Shown here piece by piece: positions 46,034 through 54,980 of a DNA stretch of 64,000 nucleotides. Below the pieces are notes generated by a model. The model searched no databases, was not told where the DNA came from, and saw nothing but the letters and a program-made list of their open reading frames with translations. The translations under genes and the position numbers were made by a program. Source of the DNA: Sphingomonas adhaesiva (lineage in GTDB: Bacteria; Pseudomonadota; Alphaproteobacteria; Sphingomonadales; Sphingomonadaceae); assembly GCF_036946125.1 (NCBI RefSeq), contig NZ_JAQIJT010000002.1, positions 2,354,001 through 2,418,000 on the forward strand. The letters run 5' to 3'. Within the stretch, counting starts at the first letter, position 1. Every line of letters starts with the position of its first letter.

Positions 46034-46054
46034 GTCCTCTTCTGGGCACCATTT
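46034..46054 (+). other. Attachment site (distal, attR), with gene-free flank
   Basis: An exact 21-bp copy of 41347-41367. It contains the tRNA-Leu 3' end (TCTTCTGGGCACCA) without the rest of the tRNA and marks the right end of the element. The surrounding 301-nt stretch 45969-46269 has no recognisable gene, only this site and G+C-rich DNA up to the stop codon of the next minus-strand gene. Confidence 0.9.
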
Positions 46055-46269
46055 CCGGTCATGGCCGGGCACTTGTGGTCATAGTGGCGTCGCCGCTGTG
46101 CACGACCGCGCGATTGACCGCTGCCTTGCCGCCCCCATGGCCCCGCGGGACGATCGTCGCCAGCGGGGCGAGAGCCCGACTGGCCGACCCAACTTCTCGT
46201 TGAGATCGAAGACCGCCACCTTCGCGCCCCTCGCGGCGACTCGCGGAGGCGGTCCCCTCCCTCTTCGTC

Positions 46270-49200
46270 TCAGGCCGCGACCGGCACCGCGCGCTCGTTC
46301 CGCCAGCCGTCGAGCAGCGCCGGCAGCGCGGCCTCGTACGCGCGCAGGGACGCCTCCTTGACGGGGCCGTAGCCGCGGACCTGCTCCGCCGCCGACAGCA
46401 GCGCCACCGCGCGTGCGTGGTTCGCCGCGGAGAGTCCCGCCTGCACCTCGTCGAGGAGCGCCTCGTAGGAGGCGATCAGCGCCCGCTCATCCCTCCGCTC
46501 GGCGGTCCGGCCGAAGGGGTCGAACGCGGTGCCCCTGAGACGTCGGCCGCGCGCGACGACGGCGAGGAGCGGCCGCATCCACTTCGTGGCGAAGGCGCGC
46601 TTGGGCGGCCTGCCGTTCACCGGCGTCCCGCCCATCACGGGCGGCGCCAGATTGTATTCGAGGCGGGCGCCGTCACCGAAGGTGCGCCGGATCTCCTCCA
46701 TCAGCGTGTCGCCGGACAGGAGTCGCGCCACCTCATACTCGTCCTTGTAGGCGAGCACGCGCGAATAGGTCCGGGCCACCGCGCGGGCCAGGTCGTCGCT
46801 TCCCGGGGCGACCGCCCGCTCGGCGTCGGCGATCGCCGCCACCCGGCGGCGGAAGCGGTCGGCCAGAGCCTGGTCCTGGTAGGCGATCAGATGCTCGGCG
46901 CGACGCTCGACGATCGACGGGAGATCCTGCGCGAGCGGCGCGGGCCGGGCGGGCAGCAGCCGCTCGACCGCCGCCGGATCGGCGACGAGGAGGCGGCCGA
47001 GCCGGAACGCGTTGAGGTTGAAGCCGACCGCCGTGCCGTTCAGCTCCACGGCCCGCTCGATCGCCTCGACCCCGACGGGCAGGAGGCCGCGCTGGGCCGC
47101 TACGCCGACCATGAAGAGATTGGCCGCGATCGTGTCGCCGAGCAGCGCGGTTGCCAGGGCGGTCGCGTCGATCGTCTCCACCGCCTCGACGCCCACGCGC
47201 CGCCGCAGGCGGCCGAGGAGCAGACGCGTGTCGACGGACGCGTCACGGTCGAACTGGAAGGCGACGGTCGGCGACACGTCGCTGTTGACCAGCGCGCGGG
47301 TGCGCTCCGGGGCGTAGGTCGCCGTCGCATCGTCCGCCATCGCCGCGACGAGGTCGAAGGCCAGCAGGAGGTCGGTCTCGCCGCGTCCCAGCTTCTGGGA
47401 ATGCAGTCCGCCCGGCTCGGCCGCGATCCTCACATGGCTGAAGACGGCGCCGTTCTTCTGCGCGAGGCCGGTCATGTCGAAGAGCGAGGCAGCCCGCCCC
47501 TCGAGGTGCGCGGCCATCCCCACGATCGCCGCCACGGTGATGACGCCGGTGCCGCCGATACCCGCCACCAGCATGTTGATCGAGCCGCCCTCCAGGCCGA
47601 GGACCGGGGGGGCGGGCAGTGCGGCGAACAGCGACTCGTCGACCCTGGCGGCCTGGGGCTTGCGCGGCTCGGCGTCGAGCACCGTCACGAAGCTCGGGCA
47701 GAAGCCGTTGAGGCAGCTGTAGTCCTTGTTGCAACTCGACTGATCGATGTGCCGCTTCGTGCCGAGGTCGGTGTCGACCGGCACCAGGCTGACGCAGGTC
47801 GACTGTACCGAGCAGTCGCCGCAGCCCTCGCAGACGGCCTGCGAGATGAACAGCCGCTTGGCCGGATCGGGGAAGGTGCCGCGCTTGCGCCGCCGCCGCT
47901 TCTCGGCTGCGCAGGTCTGTTCGTAGAGGAGCACGCTACAGCCCGCGACCTCGCGCAGGTCGCGCTGCACCTCGTCCAGCCGGTCGCGATGCTCGATCCG
48001 GACGTCGCCGGGCAGCTCGGGATTGCCGCGATGGGCCTCCGGGTTGTCGCTCACGAGGACGATGGTCCGCACCCCCTCGTGCCGCACCTGCTGCGCGATC
48101 TCGGCGACGGAGATCGGACCGTCGACGGGCTGGCCGCCCGTCATCGCGACCGCGTCGTTGTAGAGGATCTTGTACGTGATGTTGACGCCGCTCGCGATGG
48201 CGGCGCGGATCGCCAGCAGCCCGGAGTGGTAATAGGTGCCGTCGCCCATGTTCTGGAAGACGTGCTTCGTCCCGGTGAACGGGGCCAGCCCCATCCAGTT
48301 GCCGCCCTCGCCACCCATGTGCGTCGGCAGCAGCGTCTCGGCAGGCCGGACGAACGCCACCATCGTATGGCAGCCGATGCCGCTCATGGCGACGCTGCCG
48401 TCCGGGATGCGCGTCGACCTGCTGTGCGGGCAGCCCGAGCAGAAATAGGGGCTGCGGCGCGGCAGGGCGAGGACCGGAGCGTCGGGCGTCAGCAGCGCCT
48501 CCAGCCGCGCCGCCGCCGCGTCCAGCGCGTCGTCGCGCACGTCCAGACGGCGCAGCCGCTCGACGATGGCGAGTGCGATCCGGATCGGCTCCAACTGGGT
48601 CGCGAGCGGCATGAGCGGATGGCCCGCCTCGTCCCGCTTGCCGATGATGAGGGGACGCTCGGCCTGGTTGAAGAGGACCGCGGCCGCCTGTTGCTCGACG
48701 AAGCTCTTCTTCTCCTCGACGAAGAACAGGACCTCGTGGCCATGCGCGAAGCGGGCGATGCCGGTCGGCTCGAGCGGCCAGATGCATCCGACCTTGTGGA
48801 GCGAGACGCCCAGCGCCGCGGCGCGGTCGTCGTCGAGCCCGAGCAGGTCGAGCGCCTGGCGCGTGTCGACGTAACTCTTGCCCGCCGTAACCAGGCCCAG
48901 ACGCGGCGTCCCGGCCCTGAACTCGGTCCGGTCGATCCGGTTCTCGCGCACGAAGCGCTCGACCAGCGGCAGCCGGTAGTCGCTGACGATCTGCTCCTCG
49001 CGAAGCGGGCCGAACGCGCCGGAGCGGGCGTGGACGCCCTCCGGCGGCAGCTCGCCGACCTCGGGGATGACCGGCGCCACCGCCTCGATATCGATGTCCG
49101 TCGTCATCGTCTGCTCGACGATCTCGTTGACGAGCTTCAGACCGACCCAGGACCCCGAATAGCGCGACATGGCGTAGGCTATCAGCCCGTATTCGAGGAT

Positions 49201-49752
49201 TTCCGCCGGGTCGGCCGGATAGAGCGAGGGGATGAGCGCGGCGGCCATCGCCTGCTCGCTGTGGTGGGCGATCGACGACGATTTGCCGCCGTGGTCGTCG
49301 CCGTAAAATACGACGACGCCGCCGTTCGGGTGCGTGCCCGCGAAATTGCCGTGCTTGAGCGCGTCGCCGGAGCGATCGACGCCCGGGCCCTTGCCGTACC
49401 AGGCGCCGAATACGCCGTCGAAGAGCGGATCGGGGACGGCGTCGAGCTGTTGGGTGCCACGCACCGCCGTCGCGGCCATGTCCTCGTTGACGCCCGGCAC
49501 GAAGGTGATGTCCGCCGCGGCCAGCCGCTTCCCGATCGACCACAGGGTCGTGTCCACGTTCCCGAGCGGCGATCCGCGGTAGCCGGTGATATAGCCCGCC
49601 GTATTGAGCCCCGCGGCGGCGTCGCGCGCCTTCTGCGCCAGGAGGACGCGCGCGATCGCCTGCGTGCCGTTCATCAGGACGCGGCCGCGCTGCACCGTCC
49701 ACTTGTCGTCAAGCGTGGTGTCGGGCCGCAGGATCGTGGTCTGGACGTTCAT
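46270..49752 (-). CDS. Indolepyruvate ferredoxin oxidoreductase, fused alpha-beta form
   Basis: About 1160 residues. Oxidatively decarboxylates aryl- or branched-chain 2-oxoacids to acyl-CoA using thiamine diphosphate. The N-terminal half has GYITGYRGSPLGNVDTTLW and FVPGVNEDMAATAVRGTQQ. The ThDP domain has CSGCPHSRSTRIPDGSVAMS, GIGCHTMVAF and MGDGTYYHSGLLAIRAAI. A reduced iron-sulfur region follows (CEGCGDCSVQSTC; CNKDYSCLNGFCPSF), then the gamma-like domain (LVAGIGGTGVITVAAIVGMA; DMTGLAQKNGAVFSHVR). The fused single-gene form is common in aerobic Proteobacteria and serves aromatic or branched amino acid breakdown. Start ATG 49752 with GGAGAG. Monocistronic or co-transcribed with the Crp-type gene upstream (69 nt). 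Confidence 0.92.
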   Translation of the reverse strand: MNVQTTILRPDTTLDDKWTVQRGRVLMNGTQAIARVLLAQKARDAAAGLNTAGYITGYRGSPLGNVDTTLWSIGKRLAAADITFVPGVNEDMAATAVRGTQQLDAVPDPLFDGVFGAWYGKGPGVDRSGDALKHGNFAGTHPNGGVVVFYGDDHGGKSSSIAHHSEQAMAAALIPSLYPADPAEILEYGLIAYAMSRYSGSWVGLKLVNEIVEQTMTTDIDIEAVAPVIPEVGELPPEGVHARSGAFGPLREEQIVSDYRLPLVERFVRENRIDRTEFRAGTPRLGLVTAGKSYVDTRQALDLLGLDDDRAAALGVSLHKVGCIWPLEPTGIARFAHGHEVLFFVEEKKSFVEQQAAAVLFNQAERPLIIGKRDEAGHPLMPLATQLEPIRIALAIVERLRRLDVRDDALDAAAARLEALLTPDAPVLALPRRSPYFCSGCPHSRSTRIPDGSVAMSGIGCHTMVAFVRPAETLLPTHMGGEGGNWMGLAPFTGTKHVFQNMGDGTYYHSGLLAIRAAIASGVNITYKILYNDAVAMTGGQPVDGPISVAEIAQQVRHEGVRTIVLVSDNPEAHRGNPELPGDVRIEHRDRLDEVQRDLREVAGCSVLLYEQTCAAEKRRRRKRGTFPDPAKRLFISQAVCEGCGDCSVQSTCVSLVPVDTDLGTKRHIDQSSCNKDYSCLNGFCPSFVTVLDAEPRKPQAARVDESLFAALPAPPVLGLEGGSINMLVAGIGGTGVITVAAIVGMAAHLEGRAASLFDMTGLAQKNGAVFSHVRIAAEPGGLHSQKLGRGETDLLLAFDLVAAMADDATATYAPERTRALVNSDVSPTVAFQFDRDASVDTRLLLGRLRRRVGVEAVETIDATALATALLGDTIAANLFMVGVAAQRGLLPVGVEAIERAVELNGTAVGFNLNAFRLGRLLVADPAAVERLLPARPAPLAQDLPSIVERRAEHLIAYQDQALADRFRRRVAAIADAERAVAPGSDDLARAVARTYSRVLAYKDEYEVARLLSGDTLMEEIRRTFGDGARLEYNLAPPVMGGTPVNGRPPKRAFATKWMRPLLAVVARGRRLRGTAFDPFGRTAERRDERALIASYEALLDEVQAGLSAANHARAVALLSAAEQVRGYGPVKEASLRAYEAALPALLDGWRNERAVPVAA

Positions 49753-49821
49753 GATGCTCTCCGCTTTCCGGCGACGCATGGACCGGCGTTCGCCGCCGCG
49801 TCTGTCAACTTCGCGACATGT

Positions 49822-50490
49822 TCAGTCATCCGCCGCCTCCCGCCGGACGGCGGCTAGATCCAGCACGCCGACCGAGCCGTGCTCGATTTCGAGGATCCCT
49901 TCCCGCTGCATCGTGCCCAGGACCTTGTTCACGCTCTGCCGGGACGCCCCCACCATCGCGGCCATTTCCGTCTGCGAGAGCCGCACGTCGCCGCCGCCCC
50001 CGCGAAGGAGCGGCGCGAGCTCCAGGATGCGGCGCGCCACCCGCGCGCGCAGGCTGCTGAGGCTGGCCTCGGCGAACCGCTCGGAGACGACGCGCATCTG
50101 CGTCGACAGCAGTTTCAGGAGCGCGAGGTCGTAGGCGCGATCGGCGCGATGCAGCTCGTCGAACGCGGCGCGCGAGAGCACGTCGAGCTCGACCGCGGTC
50201 AGCGCCTCCGCGCTCTGCGGACGAGGGCCGCCGTCCACCATGCTGCTGTCGCCGAAGAAGTCCCCCGCGCGGAGCAGGAGGAAGACGATTTCGCGGCCGT
50301 CGTGCCGGCGGACGGAGAGCCGGACCGAACCGGACACCACCCTGAACATCTCGTCGCCCGCGTCGCCCTGCGTGTAGACGATCGCGCCGGCGGCGAACGA
50401 CCGGCGACGCATCGCCCGCGACAGCGCGTCTGACGCGTCGGGCGTCAGCCATGCCGTCAGGTCGAAAGCGGGTCCGGTCGACACGGTCAT
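49822..50490 (-). CDS. Crp/Fnr-family transcriptional regulator
   Basis: 222 residues from ATG 50490. The cyclic-nucleotide-binding domain (YTQGDAGDEMFRVVSGSVRL; LLRAGDFFGDSSMVDGGPRP) is followed by a dimer helix and the Crp-type winged helix (RLSQTEMAAMVGASRQSVNK, VLGTMQREGILEIEHGSVGV). No N-terminal cysteine cluster, so it is not an Fnr oxygen sensor. The phosphate-binding Arg of classical CRP is replaced in the GDSSMVDGGPRPQSAEAL loop, so the ligand is uncertain. It lies just upstream of, and in line with, the indolepyruvate oxidoreductase gene and probably controls it. Confidence 0.88.
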   Translation of the reverse strand: MTVSTGPAFDLTAWLTPDASDALSRAMRRRSFAAGAIVYTQGDAGDEMFRVVSGSVRLSVRRHDGREIVFLLLRAGDFFGDSSMVDGGPRPQSAEALTAVELDVLSRAAFDELHRADRAYDLALLKLLSTQMRVVSERFAEASLSSLRARVARRILELAPLLRGGGGDVRLSQTEMAAMVGASRQSVNKVLGTMQREGILEIEHGSVGVLDLAAVRREAADD

Positions 50491-50565
50491 GTCAGGGCGC
50501 GGGCCGCGCCTCGCCCACGGCGAAGCGCGACGGGGCGCCCTGCGTCACGGACGGCATCGGTCGGT

Positions 50566-51060
50566 TTACGAACGGCGCAGGACGATGACGGCGTCCTCGT
50601 CCGCGACGACTGTGAGCCCGGGTTCGAAGGTGACGCCGCCCAGGTTCACCGACACGTCCCGCGTGGCCCCACCGTCACGCCCGAACGGACGCCTCGCGGT
50701 GGTACCCAGCGCCCGCACCCCGAGCGGCAGCGCGGCGAGCGCCGCGGAGTCCCGCACGAGCCCGGCGACGACCACGCCAGCCCAGCCGTTGTCGACCGCG
50801 CGGCGGCCCAGCATATCGCCCAGGCAGGCGCAGTCCGCCACCGCCAGCCCGTCGATCACCAGCACGCGGCCTTCGCCGGGCTCCGACACCGCCTGCGCGA
50901 TGGCGGACGGATCGTCGCTCGCGACCAGGGTGGAGCAGGGGCCACGAAAACGCGCGCGGCCACCGTAGTCGATGAACGGCAGGGCGCAGACGGCGACGCC
51001 GGACGGGTCGGCATCGAAGAGGTCCGCGGTCGAGGTCGCGATGCTCTCGGGGACGCTCAT
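50566..51060 (-). CDS. RraA-family protein (aldolase/decarboxylase or RNase E regulator)
   Basis: 164 residues. The RraA fold is clear: DYGGRARFRGPCSTLVAS, GRVLVIDGLAVADCACLGDM, GWAGVVVAGLVRDSAALAAL and LGGVTFEPGLTVVADEDAVIVL. The metal/substrate residues of the 4-hydroxy-4-methyl-2-oxoglutarate aldolase subgroup (Gly-Asp in CLGDM; Arg-Asp in VRD) are kept, so pyruvate-forming aldolase or oxaloacetate decarboxylase activity is possible. Its length is that of RraA proper. Divergent from a LysR regulator that heads a transporter/hydratase gene set, which favours a catabolic role. Start ATG 51060; no strong ribosome site. Confidence 0.82.
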   Translation of the reverse strand: MSVPESIATSTADLFDADPSGVAVCALPFIDYGGRARFRGPCSTLVASDDPSAIAQAVSEPGEGRVLVIDGLAVADCACLGDMLGRRAVDNGWAGVVVAGLVRDSAALAALPLGVRALGTTARRPFGRDGGATRDVSVNLGGVTFEPGLTVVADEDAVIVLRRS

Positions 51061-51195
51061 GCGACGCACGCGGTCGTTCGGGTCATCGGGTCCGTCCCTC
51101 CTGGATTTCGCCTCCGGTTCATTGCCGCCGGGGTCGTCGGGACCGTAAGAGCACCACCAAGGGACGGATAACAGCCTCGATTCGCGAAGGCTGGT

Positions 51196-51210
51196 TTCGC
51201 CTATCGCGAA
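51196..51210. promoter_or_regulatory. LysR-type binding site
   Basis: TTCGC-N5-GCGAA, a perfect palindrome with the internal T-N11-A signature, 14 nt before the LysR start codon. A further TTCGCGAA lies at 51181-51188. Together they are a good candidate for autoregulation and control of the divergent rraA-like gene. Confidence 0.5.
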
Positions 51211-51224
51211 CGGAGAAACCACGG

Positions 51225-52157
51225 ATGAACCTGCGCTTCGACCTCCGGTCGCTCCAGATCTTCGTCTCCGTCGCGGAGGCGCGCAGCATCACCAAGGCGG
51301 CGGACCGGGAAAACATCGCGGCATCCGCGGTGAGCAAGCGGATCGTCGATCTCGAGGAGGCCGTCGGGGCACCGCTCCTTTCCCGGCAGCCGCGCGGCGT
51401 CGAGGTCACCCCGGCGGGACAGGCCATGCTGCTGCACGCCCGCGGCATCCTGCGCGCGATCGACCGGATGAGCGGCGACCTCAGCTTCTACGCGGACGGC
51501 GTGCGCGGAACCGTCCGATTGCTCGTCAACAAGTCGGCGATCGTGCAATTCCTGCCGGAGGACCTCAGCAGCTTCGTCGATCGCTACCCGGAGATCCGCG
51601 TCGAGGTGCGCGAGGCGAACAGCCCCGCGATCCTCCGAGGCGTGTACGACGGCGGCGCCGACCTCGGCGTCTATACCTTCGGCGGGCCGCACGAGGACGA
51701 ACTCGAGGTCGAGACGTACCGGCGCGACCGGCTGGTGGCGATCGTCCGCGAAGGTCACGCGCTCGCGGAGGCGAAGAGCGTCCGGTTTACCGAGATGCTG
51801 GACTACAGCCTCGTCGGCCTCGCGCCGGGAAGCGCCTGGCACGCGATGATGACGGAGATGGCGGTGGCCGCGGGTCGCGGCATCGACCTCGCCTACGAGG
51901 TCAACTCCTTCGACGCGGTCTGCCGGATGGTGTCCGCGGGCCTGGGAGTGGCGATCGGCCCCGACGGGATGCTTCACGCCATGGCCCCCAACAACCTGGT
52001 GGAGCTGCCGCTCGACGAGCCATGGGCCATGCGCCGCATCAAGATCTGCGTGCGCGACCGGGCCGCCCTCAGCGCGCCCGCACGGTTGATGTTCGAGCAC
52101 CTGACCGCCCGCAGCGCGACCGAACCCGACCCCGAGGCGCCCGCCGATCCTTCTTGA
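51225..52157 (+). CDS. LysR-family transcriptional regulator
   Basis: 310 residues from ATG 51225. The helix-turn-helix region is IFVSVAEARSITKAADREN with AASAVSKRIVDLEEAVGAPL, followed by the effector-binding domain (FYADGVRGTVRLLVNKSAIV; VCRMVSAGLGVAIGPDGM). It belongs to the branch of LysR proteins that often regulate transport and breakdown of organic acids. It diverges from the rraA-like gene and reads towards the MFS, LeuC/D and TonB receptor genes, so it is the probable regulator of this catabolic set. Confidence 0.9.
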   Translation: MNLRFDLRSLQIFVSVAEARSITKAADRENIAASAVSKRIVDLEEAVGAPLLSRQPRGVEVTPAGQAMLLHARGILRAIDRMSGDLSFYADGVRGTVRLLVNKSAIVQFLPEDLSSFVDRYPEIRVEVREANSPAILRGVYDGGADLGVYTFGGPHEDELEVETYRRDRLVAIVREGHALAEAKSVRFTEMLDYSLVGLAPGSAWHAMMTEMAVAAGRGIDLAYEVNSFDAVCRMVSAGLGVAIGPDGMLHAMAPNNLVELPLDEPWAMRRIKICVRDRAALSAPARLMFEHLTARSATEPDPEAPADPS

Positions 52158-52264
52158 TCGGAGAAGCGAGGCCTCGCGCATCGGAAATTGTCGCCGATCG
52201 CAGGCGTCCGTAGTCCGAAGCCAGGAACGGCGGTCCGAAGAAGGCCGCCGAGAGGAGAGGCTTC

Positions 52265-53665
52265 GTGCTCCAGCGGAGAGAAGACGACGGCGCGCGAGCG
52301 GTCGCCGACCTGACCGCGCGGCTCGACCGCCTGCCGGCCACCCGGTCGGTCTGGTCGCTCATCGCGCTCCTCAGCCTGGCCTATTTCTTCGAGGTCTACG
52401 AATTGCTGCTCAGCGGCTATATCGCGCCCGGCCTCGTCTCGTCCGGTGTCCTGACCGCGACGACCCAGGCCATCTTCGGCATGACGGGTCTCGCCTCCTT
52501 CATCGCGGCGCTGTTCGCCGGCCTCGTGATCGGCACGCTCTCCTCGGGCTTTCTGATCGACCGCTTCGGGCGGCGCGCCGCCTTCACGACCGCGCTGCTC
52601 GGCTACACCGCCTGCGGTTTCGTCATGGGCTTCCAGACCGGCCCGTTCGGACTGAATCTCTGCCGTTTTCTCGCGGGCATCGCGCTCGGCTGGGAGATGG
52701 TCACGATCAACACCTACATCACCGAGCTCATGCCCCGGCAGATGCGGGGCCGCGCGTTCGCCTTCTGCCAGATGATCGGCTTCTCGGCGGTGCCCGTCGT
52801 CGCCTTCCTCTCCTGGGCCCTGGTGCCGCATCGTCCGCTCGGCGTCGACGGATGGCGCTGGGTGGTCTTCATCGGCGCCGGCGGCGCGCTCTTCGTCTGG
52901 TATGCGCGGCTGCGCCTGCCGGAGAGCCCGCGCTGGCTCATCCGAAAGGGACGCGTCGCCGAGGCCGTGGCGATCGTCGACGATCTCGAACGGCGCGTCG
53001 CGGCCGAGCACGGCCGTCCCCTGCCCGATCCGACGCCGGTCCGCGAAGACCCGGCCGAAGGTCGCTTCTCGGAGATGTTCGGACCCGCCTATCGTGGTCG
53101 CACGGCCATGCTGGTCGCCTTCAACATCTTCCAGACGATCGGCTATTACGGCTTCACCAACTGGGTGCCGACGCTGCTCGTCTCCCACGGCATCGCGGTC
53201 ACCGAGGGGCTGCTCTACACCGTACTGATCGCGCTGGCGGCTCCGGTCGGCCCGATGGTCGGCTTCCTGCTGGGCGAAGGGGTCGAGCGGAAGTTCATCA
53301 TCGTCGGCGGGGCGGCCACCATCGCCATCGCGGGGCTGCTGTTCGGCGCGACCACCAACGCCGTCGCCCTGGTCGCCCTCGGCCTCGTCATGACGCTCGC
53401 GGGGAACATGATCTCGTTCGCGTACCATGCCTATCAGACCGAGCTGTTTCCCACGCGGTTCCGGGCCAAGGCGGTCGGCTTCGTCTACTCGTTCAGCCGC
53501 ATCTCGGCGATGCTGAACGCCTTTCTGATCGCCTTCTTCCTGCGGGAGTTCGGGGTCGGCGGCGTCTTCGCCTTCATCGCGGTGGCGTATGTCATCGTCG
53601 TCGCGGTCATCGGCCTCTTCGGACCCCGCACCGCCGGACGCTCCCTCGAGGAGATCGCCAGTTGA
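52265..53665 (+). CDS. MFS metabolite:H+ symporter
   Basis: 466 residues from GTG 52265 (ribosome site GGAGAGG). Twelve membrane helices. The A-like motif is GFLIDRFGRRAAFTTALLG. RFLAGIALGWEMVTINTYIT and ELMPRQMRGRAFAFCQMIGF are typical of sugar/organic-acid porters of the MHS/SV2-like type. The second half repeats the pattern with YQTELFPTRFRAKAVGFVYS. Substrate unknown; its neighbours point to a carboxylic acid. The gap to the LeuC-like gene is 28 nt, so they form one transcript. Confidence 0.88.
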   Translation: MLQRREDDGARAVADLTARLDRLPATRSVWSLIALLSLAYFFEVYELLLSGYIAPGLVSSGVLTATTQAIFGMTGLASFIAALFAGLVIGTLSSGFLIDRFGRRAAFTTALLGYTACGFVMGFQTGPFGLNLCRFLAGIALGWEMVTINTYITELMPRQMRGRAFAFCQMIGFSAVPVVAFLSWALVPHRPLGVDGWRWVVFIGAGGALFVWYARLRLPESPRWLIRKGRVAEAVAIVDDLERRVAAEHGRPLPDPTPVREDPAEGRFSEMFGPAYRGRTAMLVAFNIFQTIGYYGFTNWVPTLLVSHGIAVTEGLLYTVLIALAAPVGPMVGFLLGEGVERKFIIVGGAATIAIAGLLFGATTNAVALVALGLVMTLAGNMISFAYHAYQTELFPTRFRAKAVGFVYSFSRISAMLNAFLIAFFLREFGVGGVFAFIAVAYVIVVAVIGLFGPRTAGRSLEEIAS

Positions 53666-53693
53666 TCCAATATTCTGAACAAGGAGCCCTCAC

Positions 53694-54980
53694 ATGGGGA
53701 TGACCGCAGCGGAGAAGATCTTCGCGGCGCACGCCGGTCTCGCCGCCGTCTCGGCGGGCGAGATCGTCGTCGCCAAGCCAGACCGCATGATGCTCCACGA
53801 CATCACCGGGGAGCTCGCCTTCGCCATCTTCCGGTCGATGGGCGCGACCGAGGTGTGCGATCCCGACAAGGTCGTCCTGGTCGGCGACCATTATTCGCCG
53901 CCCCCGCACCCGGAGGCGGCCGCCCTGCTCGCCAAGATGGAACGGTTCGCCCGGGACATGGAGGTGCAGCACGTCTTCACGACCGGCCAGGGTATCGAGC
54001 ACACCCTGCTGCCGGAACGGGGCCTGCTGAAGCCGGGCAACCTCGTCATCGGGACGGACTCGCACACCTGCACCGCCGGCGCGTTCTCGGCGCTGGGCAC
54101 CGGCATGGGCTCCTCCGACGTCGCCGCCGCCATGGCGCTGGGCGAGATGTGGTTCATGGTGCCCGAGACGATCCGCGCGACCTACGTCGGCCGACGCCCC
54201 GCCTGGATCACCGGCAAGGACCTGATCCTCGCGCTCCTGGCCCGCATCACCGTGGACGGCGCCACCTACAAGTGCGTCGAGTTCGACGGCGAGGCGATCG
54301 CCTCCCTCAACATGGATGAGCGCATGGCGCTGTGCAACATGACCGTGGAGGGCGGCGCCAAGACCTGCTTCGTCGCGCCCGACGACACGCTGCGCGCCTG
54401 GGCCGTCGGGAAGCACGGCGAGGGTGCGCTCGACCATCTGGTCGAAAGCGACGCCGACGCGATCTATTCCCAGCACCAGGTCATCGACGTGAGCGAGTTG
54501 GAGCCGCAATGCGCGGTGCCCTTCTCCCCGGACAATGTGGTGCCGGTAGGCGAGCTGCGCGGCACTCGCGTCAATCAGGTCTATATCGGCAATTGCTCGA
54601 ACGGCACCATGACCGACCTGCGGCAGGCCGCCTCCGTCCTGCGCGGTCGCAAGGTGGCGCCCGGCGTGCGGTGCATCGTGGTGCCCGCGACGCAGCGCAT
54701 CGCGGCGCAGGCGGCACGCGAGGGCATCATGGAAACGCTTCTGGAGGCGGGCGCGATCGTGGGTCCGTCGACCTGCGGCGCCTGCGCCGGCCTGCACATG
54801 GGCGTCATGAGCGACGACGAGGTCGCCGTGGCGACCACCAACCGGAACTACCGGGGCCGGATGGGCGCGTTCAGCTCGCGAATCCACCTGGCCAATGCCT
54901 GGGTGGCGGCCGCCAGCGCGGTCGCCGGCGAGATCGTGCATCCGGGCGAGGTCGTCACTGGGGAGGCGATGGCGGCATGA
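53694..54980 (+). CDS. Aconitase-family hydratase, LeuC-like large subunit
   Basis: 428 residues of the isopropylmalate isomerase/homoaconitase large-subunit family. Iron-sulfur ligands are in IGNCSNGTMTDLRQA (Cys) and GPSTCGACAGLHMG (two Cys). VIGTDSHTCTAGAFSALGTG is the second signature and RNYRGRMGAFSSRIHLANAW the third. It adds or removes water on a dicarboxylate such as 2-isopropylmalate, citraconate, dimethylmaleate or similar. The link with a transporter, LysR regulator and TonB receptor, rather than leuA or leuB, favours a catabolic hydratase over leucine synthesis. Its stop overlaps the next gene by four bases. Confidence 0.88.
   Translation: MGMTAAEKIFAAHAGLAAVSAGEIVVAKPDRMMLHDITGELAFAIFRSMGATEVCDPDKVVLVGDHYSPPPHPEAAALLAKMERFARDMEVQHVFTTGQGIEHTLLPERGLLKPGNLVIGTDSHTCTAGAFSALGTGMGSSDVAAAMALGEMWFMVPETIRATYVGRRPAWITGKDLILALLARITVDGATYKCVEFDGEAIASLNMDERMALCNMTVEGGAKTCFVAPDDTLRAWAVGKHGEGALDHLVESDADAIYSQHQVIDVSELEPQCAVPFSPDNVVPVGELRGTRVNQVYIGNCSNGTMTDLRQAASVLRGRKVAPGVRCIVVPATQRIAAQAAREGIMETLLEAGAIVGPSTCGACAGLHMGVMSDDEVAVATTNRNYRGRMGAFSSRIHLANAWVAAASAVAGEIVHPGEVVTGEAMAA

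Noticed and set aside
45736..46203. Open frame running across the right attachment site
   Set aside because: It overlaps the immunity gene in another frame and would cross the element boundary; no domain or ribosome site.
46417..49857. Plus-strand open frame of about 1146 codons
   Set aside because: Antisense to the indolepyruvate oxidoreductase gene; low-complexity Arg/Ala/His composition and no recognisable domain.
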